A program made the position numbers and the translations under genes. This document shows, one piece after another, positions 26,002 to 36,489 of a stretch of 64,000 nt of DNA. The stretch covers positions 115,574,690-115,638,689 of the forward strand of contig CM048553.1 of NCBI GenBank assembly GCA_026413225.1, read 5' to 3'. A model generated the notes under the pieces. That model was not told the origin of the DNA. It saw nothing but the letters and a program-made list of their open reading frames with translations, and searched no databases. Source of the stretch: Otis tarda (Eukaryota; Chordata; Aves; Otidiformes; Otididae). Numbering within the stretch: the first letter of the stretch is position 1; each line of letters begins with the position of its first letter.

Positions 26002-26041
26002 AAGCCTCCTTTAGGTACTGGAAGCCTCCTTTAGGTACTGG
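26002..26041. repeat. 20-bp perfect tandem duplication
   Basis: AAGCCTCCTTTAGGTACTGG is present twice back to back (26002-26021 and 26022-26041) at the 5' limit of the minus-strand CR1. CR1 copies normally carry this segment once, so it is a local duplication after or during insertion. Confidence 0.95.
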
Positions 26042-26045
26042 AGAT

Positions 26046-26401
26046 TTTGTCTAGTCCAGTCCTAAGAGCTCGGGTTTTCATCACTTTGCTCTCCAGAAGG
26101 TATTGCATTGCCCATGGCTCTGTACTCATTATTCCAAGCCAGGTCACATCTGCTTGACCTTACCTGCAGCTCTCTAAAAATTACTTCCTGCCTATCTTGA
26201 GGTACTCCTAGCCTTTCTCCATACTGTTTTCTCAATCCTACCCCATCAAATATTCTTTAATTTAGCAACTGATTATATCCTTAACTTTGTTTCCCACTTA
26301 ATCAGGAATTTTGTAAATGTCAGCAGCCTATTTTTGATTATCATTTCTCCATGTACCATATTCCATCAGACAAGGAATAAGGGTCAGGTCTCACAAAGGT
26401 C
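26046..26401. other. Spacer between CR1 and the 735-bp LTR
   Basis: No gene or nameable element. The sequence is not AT-extreme and may be single-copy host DNA. Confidence 0.5.
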
Positions 26402-26625
26402 AACCTGTTGCAAATCTGTTATGTATACCAGCTTGCTGTTGGGAAACCCCCTACCCTTTCCATCTCGATCTGGGTATCGAGGACTTTAATCAGTAGAATA
26501 GAATTATAATCAATGATATTACCAATGATTGATAATAGGGAAATACTTAATCAATATGGTTCTGGAATATAAATAGAGGGTTATTCTTGTTAACCGTTGA
26601 GGTATAGTCACATGGGTTAAATTTT

Positions 26626-26673
26626 ATATGAAATATCCTTATCTTAGAAATATGAAATATCCTTATCTTAGAA
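26626..26673. repeat. 24-bp perfect tandem duplication in LTR U3
   Basis: The unit at 26626-26649, starting ATATGAAATATCC and ending CTTAGAA, is repeated exactly at 26650-26673. Duplications in U3 are a common way retroviral LTRs double enhancer elements. Here it could equally be neutral slippage after insertion. Confidence 0.95.
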
Positions 26674-27072
26674 ATTAGCCTAGTGTGCAGGGGGGTAGTT
26701 TGGGGAGTGGTAGAATGAGGCACCAGCTATGCAGCTTGGGCTCTGAGCCATCACTTTCAAAAGATTCAAGTGCAAGATGACCTTGTTCTCAGAACCATAT
26801 ATGGAGATTTCAAGGAGGGGTTCGACCAAAGAATTTGAGGAAAGGGCGTCCGGACGACCCCCGAGACCACCAGAAGACCCTCAACTCAAATGACTGAGCA
26901 TGCGCGAATGGGAGGAGACGTATTATAATGATTTCTTGGAAACATTGATGTTTATGTATAACATTTCTCATAAATCTAATAAATATGTGTATCAAATGTG
27001 TATTCAACTGTGCTGTTGGATCAGACAGGTGCGCACGCTAGGTGGAGCGATTCCCCATGCGTCCAGTGCTGC

Positions 27073-27078
27073 AATAAA
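27073..27078 (+). terminator. Polyadenylation signal of the 735-bp LTR
   Basis: AATAAA in the context GCAATAAAGAAGTGCC, about 60 bp before the LTR end, the usual place for the R-region signal. Confidence 0.7.
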
Positions 27079-27144
27079 GAAGTGCCTGCTTCTTAACTTC
27101 TTATTGCTGTTAAGGAGTTTTATTCCGGATTTCGGTGACAAACC

Positions 27145-30100
27145 TGGCCCGTGCTGGGCATCAAATACTTCATGGTTTCTTTGCTTGTGATTCTTTGCAG
27201 ACCACAATACCTAAAAGCAGCCCAAAGGATACAAGATTTGGTGAAAACAAGAAGTAATGAAACATTCTGGACAGGCTTAGTTCCTGTAACTGGTAATGGC
27301 AGATGCCTAATAATGCCTGTGCCTGTTGTGTATGTGTTGCACTATGTGGTGGATGGCTACTGATGACAAACTTTGGTGTGGGTTTTTTTTTTCAGTTAAG
27401 GCAGTAAAGTAGACAAAAGTCATTTCAAGAGCAATATTGTATTAATAAGTTATTCAGAAAATAATTCAGAAATTCAGCATTCATTTAGAAAACAAGAGTC
27501 AACAGACTAACAAACTGATACAGTCTTTAAACATTTAAGAGCAGACTTGAACTGTGTGCATACAACAAGAGATTTGAAACCAATTTATCAAAGGCCTTCG
27601 CATGAAGACCCTTGTATTGACTAAGTGGGCTTCCAATTTTACCCTAAAGCTCTATCAAATTTTTTGCAATAAGTCACTGCCTTATTTCCTCCACAAAAAG
27701 GTTTTTTTAAAGCCCTATATCTACTTGTTGAGATCTTCTCCAGTAGAAAGGTTTAAATTCAGGATGCAATTTTGCATTTTGGAGGCAGTCTCTTCTGCAG
27801 CTCTCAGTCCCGTAACACTGACAGGTCTTATGATACAGAAAGGAAAAGCAATGTAACTAGTTTTGTTGGTGTCATTGCCTGACAACAGATAGAGCAGGAA
27901 AGTTTGTAGAGACCAACTGATTCCTTTTTAACACAGAGCTTGTTAATTTCTTTTTTTTCTGGAGGAAAGGTAATTTACACGGGTTGCGTTGTCAGTCATG
28001 AACGGGTTGCTACAGTGTGCAGTCAAGCTTCTAAGCGTTGTTTTGTTTTCTGTTCTTGCCTGGATTCCCCCTTTAGCCCTATCAAAGCAGTTAAATTTCT
28101 TCAACCTATCAAGCTGAGCCATGTCAGCATCTTCAGATAGTCGCTGTTGACACGGCTGAGCAAACCTGCATTGATCTTACAGCCCTCAGGACACCCTGCA
28201 CAGCATGCATGCTCTATACCACTGCAACATGCCTGATTAAAGCCCAGACCTTTCTAACTCATTGGTGGCAAGGTAAAATGCTTTGTACCACTAACATTTA
28301 AGATCTTTCTGTTGCCACAAATGCTATCCCAGTAACCTTAGACTGTACACTGGAGATGGGGAAGGAGGACAGTGGTGAGGTGCTTGTTTGTGCTAAAAGT
28401 AAAACAACAAAATAAAACCTCAACCTGAAACAACAACAAAAAACTGTGATTCAAGTTGAGCTGTACCTGTCTATCTGAGAAAGCGGCAATGAAACAAGAT
28501 TAGTTACTTTAGAGAACAAAATGTGGCTGACAAGGCTTTCAGCTACTCTCCATCAAGGACTTGACAAGTGAGTGGCTGTTTTCCAGGCTGTTAGGCACCC
28601 AAGTTACTGCACATTTTCTTGTATCCTATGTGTTTTTCATTAGCAGGCACACACAATGACTGTAACTCATGAATCGCAGGAATCCTATCCTCAACACTGT
28701 GAGCACAAAAAAAGGCGGGATTTTTAAAAATAGGGATGGCCAAGGACATAACAGAGCTCAGCCTCAGGACAACGGACAGTATTAACTACTCGTTCTGTTT
28801 ACTTCATTTCTCAGTAATATTCATATCTCCTAACTTTTAAGTAGAGAAACAGAAGAAAATTCTCTTAGAACAAAGAATTACTTTGTTTTCCAAAGGGCGT
28901 TTTTTTTTTCCTATTTTCATGCCTACTTGCTTGTGTGCATGTTGGTTAATGGCTATTTACAGAGTGGGCCCCAAAGAAGTAACAGAGAGTTATTGGTGAG
29001 CTAATTTCAATGGAACTACTAGATCAGTGAAAAATGAGTAAGCTTGTGTAGTTGTTGCTTATGAAGCAAGGGTCATTGATAATGGGGAAAAAAGTTGCAT
29101 TTGAAAAGTAAAGGACCAAATCCTCATCACAGTGCTTAACTTTCCTGAGGGATGATGGGCTAGCAGAAGCCTGGCACTGCCCACTAGGTAGGACTGCTTC
29201 TTGAACAAAATGGAGTAAAACTATGCTTCATCCTTAAGGTTCCTTCATTACCAATGGCACCAATTTGGGGACCGTAACACTTGTGAGATGAACAGAGCAG
29301 AGTTTCCTGGGGCTCTGCGTGTAATGGGCCATCTATTTTGGGGTGCAGAAAAAAAGGCAATGGTGACACTGCTAGGCAAGCAGGAAAGATTTTTCTGCCA
29401 CCCATCTGTACGTCCACTTTGCAGAGCCTAATTAATCATTGAAGAAAAAAAAAAAAAACAGCAGCGTTATGGCAGACTTCATATGCATTAAAATCCTATT
29501 TATATAACCACAAAAAAAAAAAAAAGCCTCTGCTACAGTTATCACTCTTTGGTGTTTTGTAATGCATGGTTAAAACATAATGCGTAGAAACTGTGTCATC
29601 TGAGATGTGTGCGAATTCTCCACACAGCAGTTAATTACCCAGAGAAATAGTCCATTAAAGTTATTAAGTTATGTGGGAAATAAGTATGGGAGCCTGGATT
29701 GTGTTTTTGTGCTAGAACAAACAAACTCATATGACTTGGGAAACAAAGGCTTGGGAACCTGGCAGGAAAAAATCTACCCGTTCTCTGACTCAATGAAAAC
29801 AAGTGGTATGAAATCTCAGAGAACAAACTCAAAAATGGAATTAGAAGCAGAAAAAAACTTGTCCTTTAACACAAAACAGAAAATAGATAATGATTAACAG
29901 AACAAGAATTAATATAGAATTGAGGATTGCTTCTGAAATGGTGATTCTCAGTCTGTGGTAAAGAGAACATTCTAATACCAAAGGACCATTGCAGGCAATA
30001 GCTACTATAATGTTATCTTATTATCAATAAAATAGGCTGGTGATACGGAACAGTTTCTTCATCTCTCAAATTACAACTTACTGAAGCATTCTGATTTCAG

Positions 30101-32280
30101 AACTTGATTTCAAAAGCATTTCAGATCTCATTTCCCTTAAGAGCAAGGAGGATTTTCATTTATATATTATTTTCTTTTACTTAAAAATCAGTGTTTAATC
30201 CTCTTTCATTGTGCTTCTTTTCAGAGTCAAGGAACACACTTTGCCTCTTTCTGGGAGTATTCGCAAAAAAAGTGTTCAAGTACAACTCTATTAACTTGTA
30301 TGGATGCAAATGATATGGAAAGTAATTTTATTTGTATCTACATTGTGACTCATAGATTGTTATTATTCCAGAAACCACTTGTTGGAAATTTTATATTAAA
30401 TAAAAAATACATTGAGATTATAAGCTTTCTTTTTTCCCTCCCTTACTTGCTCAACCAGAGCAGGAAGCCAGTCAAAAGTGGTGGTGCTTTGCAATTTTAT
30501 CTCTGACTGCAAAGACAGTGATTTCCTTAGTAGTCGCCTGTTGGGAGTTTAGATTGGAGGCAATAATAATAGTTGTGCTACCCTTCCTTTGTTTGCTCAG
30601 CCATAATCCTGAGCTATAAAATACCCCACAATCTAAAATCACTACCAGTGTACTCTGTGCAAGACTTTTCTGTGTGATGTAGAAGTGAATCAAAACAACT
30701 GGAATTAGCACAAAAAGCAAAGAAAAAATAAAAAGAAAAAAATCACAGAGCCATAACATGAAAAGTTTCAGTCCATAATTTACCTAGAATTTGTAGAAAA
30801 TTAATAATAAGATAAATTCTTACATGTAAGAATATAAAAGTACAGAAAAGAAAAGTACAATTAAAAAAAAAATCTAATATTAAAGGAGTAAGCAGTTGTG
30901 TATTTTTTCCCTTCAAAAAGGTAAAGGGTCCCTTAGTGTAGCGAAATTGTGTGCGACTGGCTCAGAAGCAGCATTAGCAGCCAAAGGAATCTGGGGCAGC
31001 AGCAGGTAGATCCACTCCTGGGTGTTTCCTGGGATTACAGTAAATCAGTATGACTTGGAGACAACTTCCGGAGTAAAGGGAAGAGAGGGAGTAACCAGAC
31101 CAACTGATACTGCCCACCATCTTATCGTATTAAATCAAAAGTTTTGGTCAGACACAGAGCTAGTGTTTTCTCCTGGTAGTGGTACTTCCTACCTGGTGAC
31201 TTGATGGGCAGGAGATGGGTGCTTGGAAGAGTTAATATTGGCACAACTGCTAACAAAACCTGTGCTAATTCACCTTTCCATAGATCCTCGAATCAATGTC
31301 CTAAGGTAATACATCTCATCCTTCTTGTTCCCACAAAACCTCCGCAATACTCACCTACTGAGAGCTGGTGAAAAGCAACACCTCAATGCTACTCCATTCA
31401 TTATGGAATTAATCTCTTATAGAGAAAAAGTAAAAGAGTCAATGTGGTCTGAGCAAAATATGCTCTTCTACTGCAGTATCAGCTCAAGTGTCTCCATATC
31501 ATATTCTCAATAAGAGTAAAACAGAAGGATATGTAAAACACAAGTACAGTCTGTCACACATGAAGTTTTTACTGCTGTCCCATATACAAATAATTGAAAA
31601 TAAGCTTGAGGACTAGAAATAAAAACTGTCTGGCACCTTTCTCTTTAAAGGGGTTAATAATATGTGTTGCTTGCGGAATATTTTGGATGTTTTGTAAGGT
31701 TTTACTGTTTTTCTTTCTGCATGTATTTAGAAAGATTTATTAAGATATTTTATAGTTTCCTGCAATGGGTGAAGAGATCAAAGGAGGACAATACAGAGTA
31801 GCCTTGAGTCCTGAAGTGAAATTATGATTCAGTTATTAGCTCTGCTACTTAGAAACATACATGAACTAATGCAGCATCTATCCACTTTACCTTATCTATT
31901 GTGACAAGCCTCCGGGGGACTGATCCACATGAAATTCATTTCACATCTCATTCATTGACTGCCTGGGATTTGAAATACCTTTCTGCTCTCCTAGGTTTCA
32001 ATAAGCTAGACTGCACAGACTCATTGCCAACAAAAAGTTAGAAAGTAAACTCTGTAGGGATGGTGCTTTCAAGTTTCCTGCGATCCCACTGGAGATGCAC
32101 TGACATTAATTTCCAAAGTTGTGTACATGTGTACCTAGGACAAGGATGACTTAGAGAATAATCATACTTTTCAGACCAATGGAAATACATTTCATTGTAA
32201 TCTGGATAATAATGAAGCTTATATCATATAAAGTCAGATATTATATTAAAGTATTGTATTAAATATGAGATTGATGGCAA
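27145..32280. other. Non-coding stretch, no gene recognised
   Basis: AT-rich DNA with two A14 runs (29445-29458 and 29512-29525) and an A-rich CAACAA patch near 28.4 kb. Open frames are short and overlap on both strands. A piece at 30.92-30.97 kb (GGTAAAGGGTCCCTTAGTG) faintly recalls a sauropsid SINE head but is too short to call. Confidence 0.6.
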
Positions 32281-33258
32281 TGAGTCTACCTGGACTTGTG
32301 CAAAGCATTTGACACTGTCCCACGTGATATCCTTCTCTTTAAACTGGAGAGATATGGATTTGACGAATGGACCACTCGGTGGATAAGGAATTGGCTGGAT
32401 GGCTACACTCAAAGAGTTGTGATCAATGGCTCCATGTCCACATGGAGAACAGTGATGAGTGATGTTCCCCAGGGGTCTGTATTGGGCCTAGCCCTGTTTA
32501 ACGTCAGCGACATGGACAGTGGGATAGAGTGCACCCCCAGCAAGTTCACCGACAACACCAAGCTGTGTGGTGCAGTCAACACGGTGGAGGGAAGAGATGC
32601 CATCCAGAGGGACCTTGACAGTCTGGAGAGGTGGGCCCGTGCAAATCTCATCAAGTTCAACAAGGCCAAGTGCAAGATCCTGCACATGGATCGGGGCAAT
32701 CCCAGGCACAAATACAGGCTGCGAGGAGAATGGATTGAGAGCAGCCCTGAGGAGGACTTGGGAGTTACAGTGGACGAGAAGCCCAACATAAGCAGGCAAT
32801 GTGCGCTTGTGGCTCAGAAGGCAGCCGCATCCTGGGCTGCATCTGAAGAAGCATGGCCAGCAGGGTTGAGGGAGATGATTCTGCCCCTCTACTCTGCTCT
32901 GGTGAGATCCCACCTGGAGTACTGCATCCAGCTCTGGAGCCCCCAACATAAGAAGGACATGGACCAGTTAGAGAGGGTCTAGAGGAGGGCCACGAAGATG
33001 ATAAGAGGGCTGGAGCACCTCTCCTATGAGGACAGGCTGAAAGTGGGGTTCCCAGTGAGGGTAGTGGAACACTGGAACACTGGAACAGGTTGCCCAGAGA
33101 TGTAGTTGATGTCCCATCCCTGGAAACATCAAGGCTAGGTTGGATGAGGCTCTGAGCAACCTGATCTGGCTGGAGATGTCCCTGCTCCTTGCAGAGGGTT
33201 TGGGCTAGATGACCTTTAAAGGTCCCTTCGAACCCAAACCATTCCATGATGCTATGAT
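32281..33258 (+). mobile_element. CR1 LINE fragment: reverse transcriptase to 3' end
   Basis: A 5'-truncated CR1 copy that begins inside the reverse-transcriptase domain and runs to the 3' terminus, where ATTCCATGATGCTATGATT is a mutated form of the terminal ATTCTATG repeat. The 3' part shows CACTGGAACAGG, TTGCCCAGAGATG and CTGGAAACATC in CR1 order. Between about 33047 and 33055 the sequence jumps from 'gacaggctgaaagtgggg' to 'gtgagggtagtgg', skipping roughly 200-250 bp that CR1 copies usually have. Just after it, GAACACTG is duplicated in tandem (33067-33082). Less decayed than the endonuclease fragment at 36.5 kb. Confidence 0.95.
32296..32982 (+). pseudogene. CR1 ORF2 reverse-transcriptase remnant (228 codons open)
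   Basis: The frame stays open for 228 codons and aligns with the middle and C-terminal parts of CR1-type non-LTR reverse transcriptase. Residues 5-21 contain [17 protein letters not shown], residues 58-64 PQGSVLG (the motif upstream of the catalytic loop), and residues 109-126 include [20 protein letters not shown] thumb sequence. The catalytic loop, F-A-D-D in active CR1 copies, reads F-T-D-N at residues 84-87 (32545-32556): the second aspartate is lost. The stretch just before it is about three residues short of the family pattern. The N-terminal endonuclease and the finger part of the reverse transcriptase are missing; the first Met is internal to the domain, not a real start. The stop at 32980-32982 falls within ...LERVQRRATKM in related copies. 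It is a dead fragment, not a host gene. Confidence 0.93.
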
Positions 33259-36200
33259 TACTCCCAGTATCTAGCCTGCAATGTCACGAGCACTGGCAAA
33301 AGTTCTTAAGTGTGCAGGAGGGACTGGCACAAACCACTTGAATTACATGGGATAAGAAAGGGAATTCAGTAAAGCTGAATCCTGAGATTATTGAAGGATT
33401 ACAGTGGCAACCTTAAGGTAGTCAGTATGGAGAAGGAAGTAAAGCTGTTTCTCTATTATCAGGTTTTTCTTTTACAACTTCAGCCTGAGTATTTAGCCAT
33501 GGGATGAGAGGAGGAGAAGGAGGTTTCATGATCTCACTGGGTACTGGCTGCATCCCATGAGATAGGAGCCACACAAATGAAAACAAGTGCTCCCAACCCG
33601 TGAATCATTTCACATATGAATTCTTTGAAGTCTGTTAAAGCAGAGGAGCAATATTGCCCCACTGCCAGTGCCAGTGCAACTAGTCCTGTTTCCCAAACTT
33701 CTGTCCATGTGTTCATGATTCCAGTCATGCTTTTCTCTTGTATGTGCTTGGAGAGATTCTCCACTGTGTCCAAAAGCTGAAGTCTCCAGTGCAGGTAGCT
33801 TGCTGACCTGTGACTTCACGTCCTTGGTCTCTCTTCTCCATGCACATTCCTTTTCTTCTGCTCCCAATTTTGTCCCATCCTCTCCCATCTCCTCCACACA
33901 GTACTCCCCAAGCCCCACCCTCCACATAGCACTCCAGATTCTTGCAGGGTCCCTGGCTGCCCCCTGCATCTCCCCTGCCCTGGGGCGATGCCTTCCTCCT
34001 CTGCTCACCTGCTGAGCAAGGAACAGCCCCTGCAGAGGCCAGTCTGCAAATACACTGGCAGTGACGGTGAGAGGCAGCTTCTAGATGGGCACTGCATCTG
34101 CTGTGGTGCCCGCTCAGCCTGGACCATCACTTGGGTCCAGCTCCTTGTTCCCTAAAATTATCCCAGGTGCTCAACAGCTACCTGAGGAGAGGTACAGGTG
34201 TAAAGCAAGACCAGAGCCATTCTTTCCTTAGGAAACCAGGTCAAAAAATAATCCTTAAGGCACAATACAGTAGAATAAGCAAAATCATATCAGTGAAGTA
34301 ATTTCCTTCAGCTGGATAATCAGTGCTCAGATTAAACCTGGAGGTAACAGTAACATAGCTGGAAAAATGTGAGTTATTTGATGAGGCATTCTAGAATCCT
34401 AAAATTTAAACATATTCTGAACATTTTTTTAAATTCTTACAAAACCAAATTTAGATTGTCATGAGCTGAATTTTTCCTCAATTTCAATATTGATAAGTCT
34501 TTAATTAAATCCTCCTAGGCAACTTTTTTACATGCAATATGCTATAATATAAATAACTTCACAATACCATCTCTAATAATGTGTTATATTTTTTAAAGTA
34601 AGAGTTATAAAAATAATGTTACCAAAATGAAACAGAAAGTACCAATTTACATCTTCAGTCTAAACTGACATGCACTCATGAGTTCTTGGCAGATTTTTCC
34701 CATTTTGTCATGTGCAATTTCTTCAGTAGTTCCTAAATTATGAAATACACAACACTGGGGAGTCTACAAATAAACAAAGGAACTTAACAAAACCGTGGGA
34801 CTCTCTTACTCAATGGCATCCCCACAAGTATAATTTTGTGCTTAAAGTAGCTTTATGTTTCTCAGTCTCTGTAATGTTTGTTCGCCCACATGCATTCTGT
34901 TTTCTAGAGTTGGTTTTATAAATTAATGGTACGCCTTGAAAACACTCGCTTTTCCTTAAACACTTGTACCAAGAGGTTATCCCTGTATCTTGCAGTTACT
35001 TCGTTTGAAGTGTTCTTCCAGTTGCTAGCATGCATACACAGGATAATATGGAACTCATTATAAGAACTATTTTTTTCTTTGTCTCTGAGCTTATGAACTA
35101 ATTTCAATATTGGTTTTCCTTATAACAAAACACAAACTTCGCTCCCAGTGCAGTCATGGTTTCCTCATGAAACGGCATTGAATCAGCATGAGAGTACAGT
35201 GTAATCTTTCAAAAACCTAGTTAGTGAATATAACTTGTTTTTAAGACATTTCCTGACATAAAATGCAACATCTAAGCAGTTAATAGGAATGAAATGAACA
35301 GTTAAGCAAATTATTGTTGTTAAAAATTATCTAATGTTATTGAATTGTTTGATTCATGCACAACATAGATGTGATTCTTAAAACACTATACTGAGATACT
35401 GTGATACTTCCTTCAATGTGGGACACAAAATAATACTCCCTGATAACGCGCTTTAAATTGGGAAATATCTAGTAACTAGTTCTTCAACTGTCAGTACAAA
35501 CCATATAAAAACATACACAAAAATTACTTTCAAGATCTCACTAAGAATGCATGCTCTATCATTTACTGATAAATTTAGATCCTACGCTGGCTTCCATGCA
35601 AGGCAGGTAAGCTTGGTCGTTTCTCTGTATGCTGTATAATTACCTTCTGAGACTGTGGTCTGGCCTGAATTAGCGGGGTCACACTGTGACACAGACACAC
35701 AGTATTAGAGCGCACTGTTCATCACATTGGCGAGTATAATTTATACTATCCTGTATTTTTCAGTGCCATGCTTTTGTACTTTGGTGTTTATTTTATGACA
35801 AACATATTAGATAAATCACATCAATTCTTAGGCTTTTTTACATCCGATATTTTTGTACTTTAGCATTTATGGGGTTTTTTTTCATCCTTTAAATTGGAAA
35901 TTTTGGAGGAAATGTAATGAAGTTAAAATATGTGTTATGTTAAATACAGTTAACAATATAGTATGTGGAAATCCACTGCAAGAAAAAAAAAAGCTAATAA
36001 ACCAATTGTCACACATCTGCAAGTTCAATATCCCAACCATTATACAACCCACTGAGTCACAATTTCTTAAAGGCATGAGCTTTTCCCTCATATGGAGTCT
36101 TTTCCTCCATCTTGTTCAAAGTGTGTTACCTGTTAATACAGGAAAAAATGTTTGTCCCTGTTTTCCAGCTAAGGTAAGCTGCTTTGTTTAAACACTGCAT

Positions 36201-36489
36201 AAAAGGAGTACCATTTAAGACTGGTGGCAATCTACCTTCTAAATCAACCGAATATGAAAGAGAGAAAGTCGGGTGCACTAAGGCAATTTCAGCTAAGTTA
36301 AAAGGTGATTAAACTTACCAAAAAAGGGCTGCAATAGAAATAATAAACTGTGAAATTTCTTGATCCAAGGGAACTTGCACAATATTTTTTTGTGCTCATT
36401 CTAATAAAGTTAAGTTCTACACTATGCTGTATTCTGGGTTATGTTAATCCAAATATTCAGCAGCCTGTTTCTAGTTCTGCCACAGCATC
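33259..36489. other. Non-coding stretch, no gene assigned
   Basis: Most is AT-rich and featureless. A GC-richer block at about 33.53-34.02 kb holds overlapping minus-strand frames of 79 and 132 codons, in different registers, with no domain I recognise; it could be a decayed retrocopy, an unlisted repeat or chance. From 34.2 to 36.4 kb nothing can be named. Confidence 0.5.

Larger units (their letters stand above)
25473..26045 (-). mobile_element. CR1 LINE 3' end, interrupted by a 216-bp LTR
   Basis: Reading the minus strand, this is the terminal part of a CR1 element: the last codons of ORF2 and the 3' end. Plus-strand landmarks are AGAATCATAGAAGAG, GGGACCTTCAAAGATC, CTAGTCCAACCCCCTTGC and, beyond the interruption, CACCTCTCTGGGCAACCTG and CCTTGTCCTATCACAACAGG. 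The element is cut at 25616 by a short LTR and resumes at 25838 with no other loss. It is truncated before the reverse-transcriptase domain, the normal fate of LINE insertions. A 20-bp stretch near its 5' limit is duplicated in tandem. CR1 encodes an endonuclease and a reverse transcriptase that copy it by target-primed reverse transcription; this copy encodes neither. Confidence 0.92.
26402..27144 (+). mobile_element. Solo ERV LTR, about 735 bp
   Basis: The LTR runs from TGTTGCAAATCTG at 26406 to TTTCGGTGACA at 27140. AACC occurs on both sides (26402-26405 and 27141-27144). If the first two LTR bases are assigned to the flank, the duplication becomes a 6-bp AACCTG, which would suit an ERVK-type element. 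The GGTGCGCACGCTAGG segment, AATAAA at 27073-27078 and the end TCCGGATTTCGGTGACA match, as I recall, the R-U5 of avian ERVK LTRs. TATAAATA occurs at 26568-26575 and a second AATAAA at 26978-26983. A 24-bp tandem duplication lies within U3. No retroviral interior is attached. Confidence 0.85.

Noticed and set aside
30905..31000. Possible SINE head (GGTAAAGGGTCCCTTAGTG)
   Set aside because: It resembles a sauropsid SINE start only over about 15 bases. No promoter boxes, tail or flanking duplication could be seen.
32409..33247. Minus-strand open frames of 126, 153 and 160 codons
   Set aside because: They are antisense shadows of the plus-strand CR1 copy.
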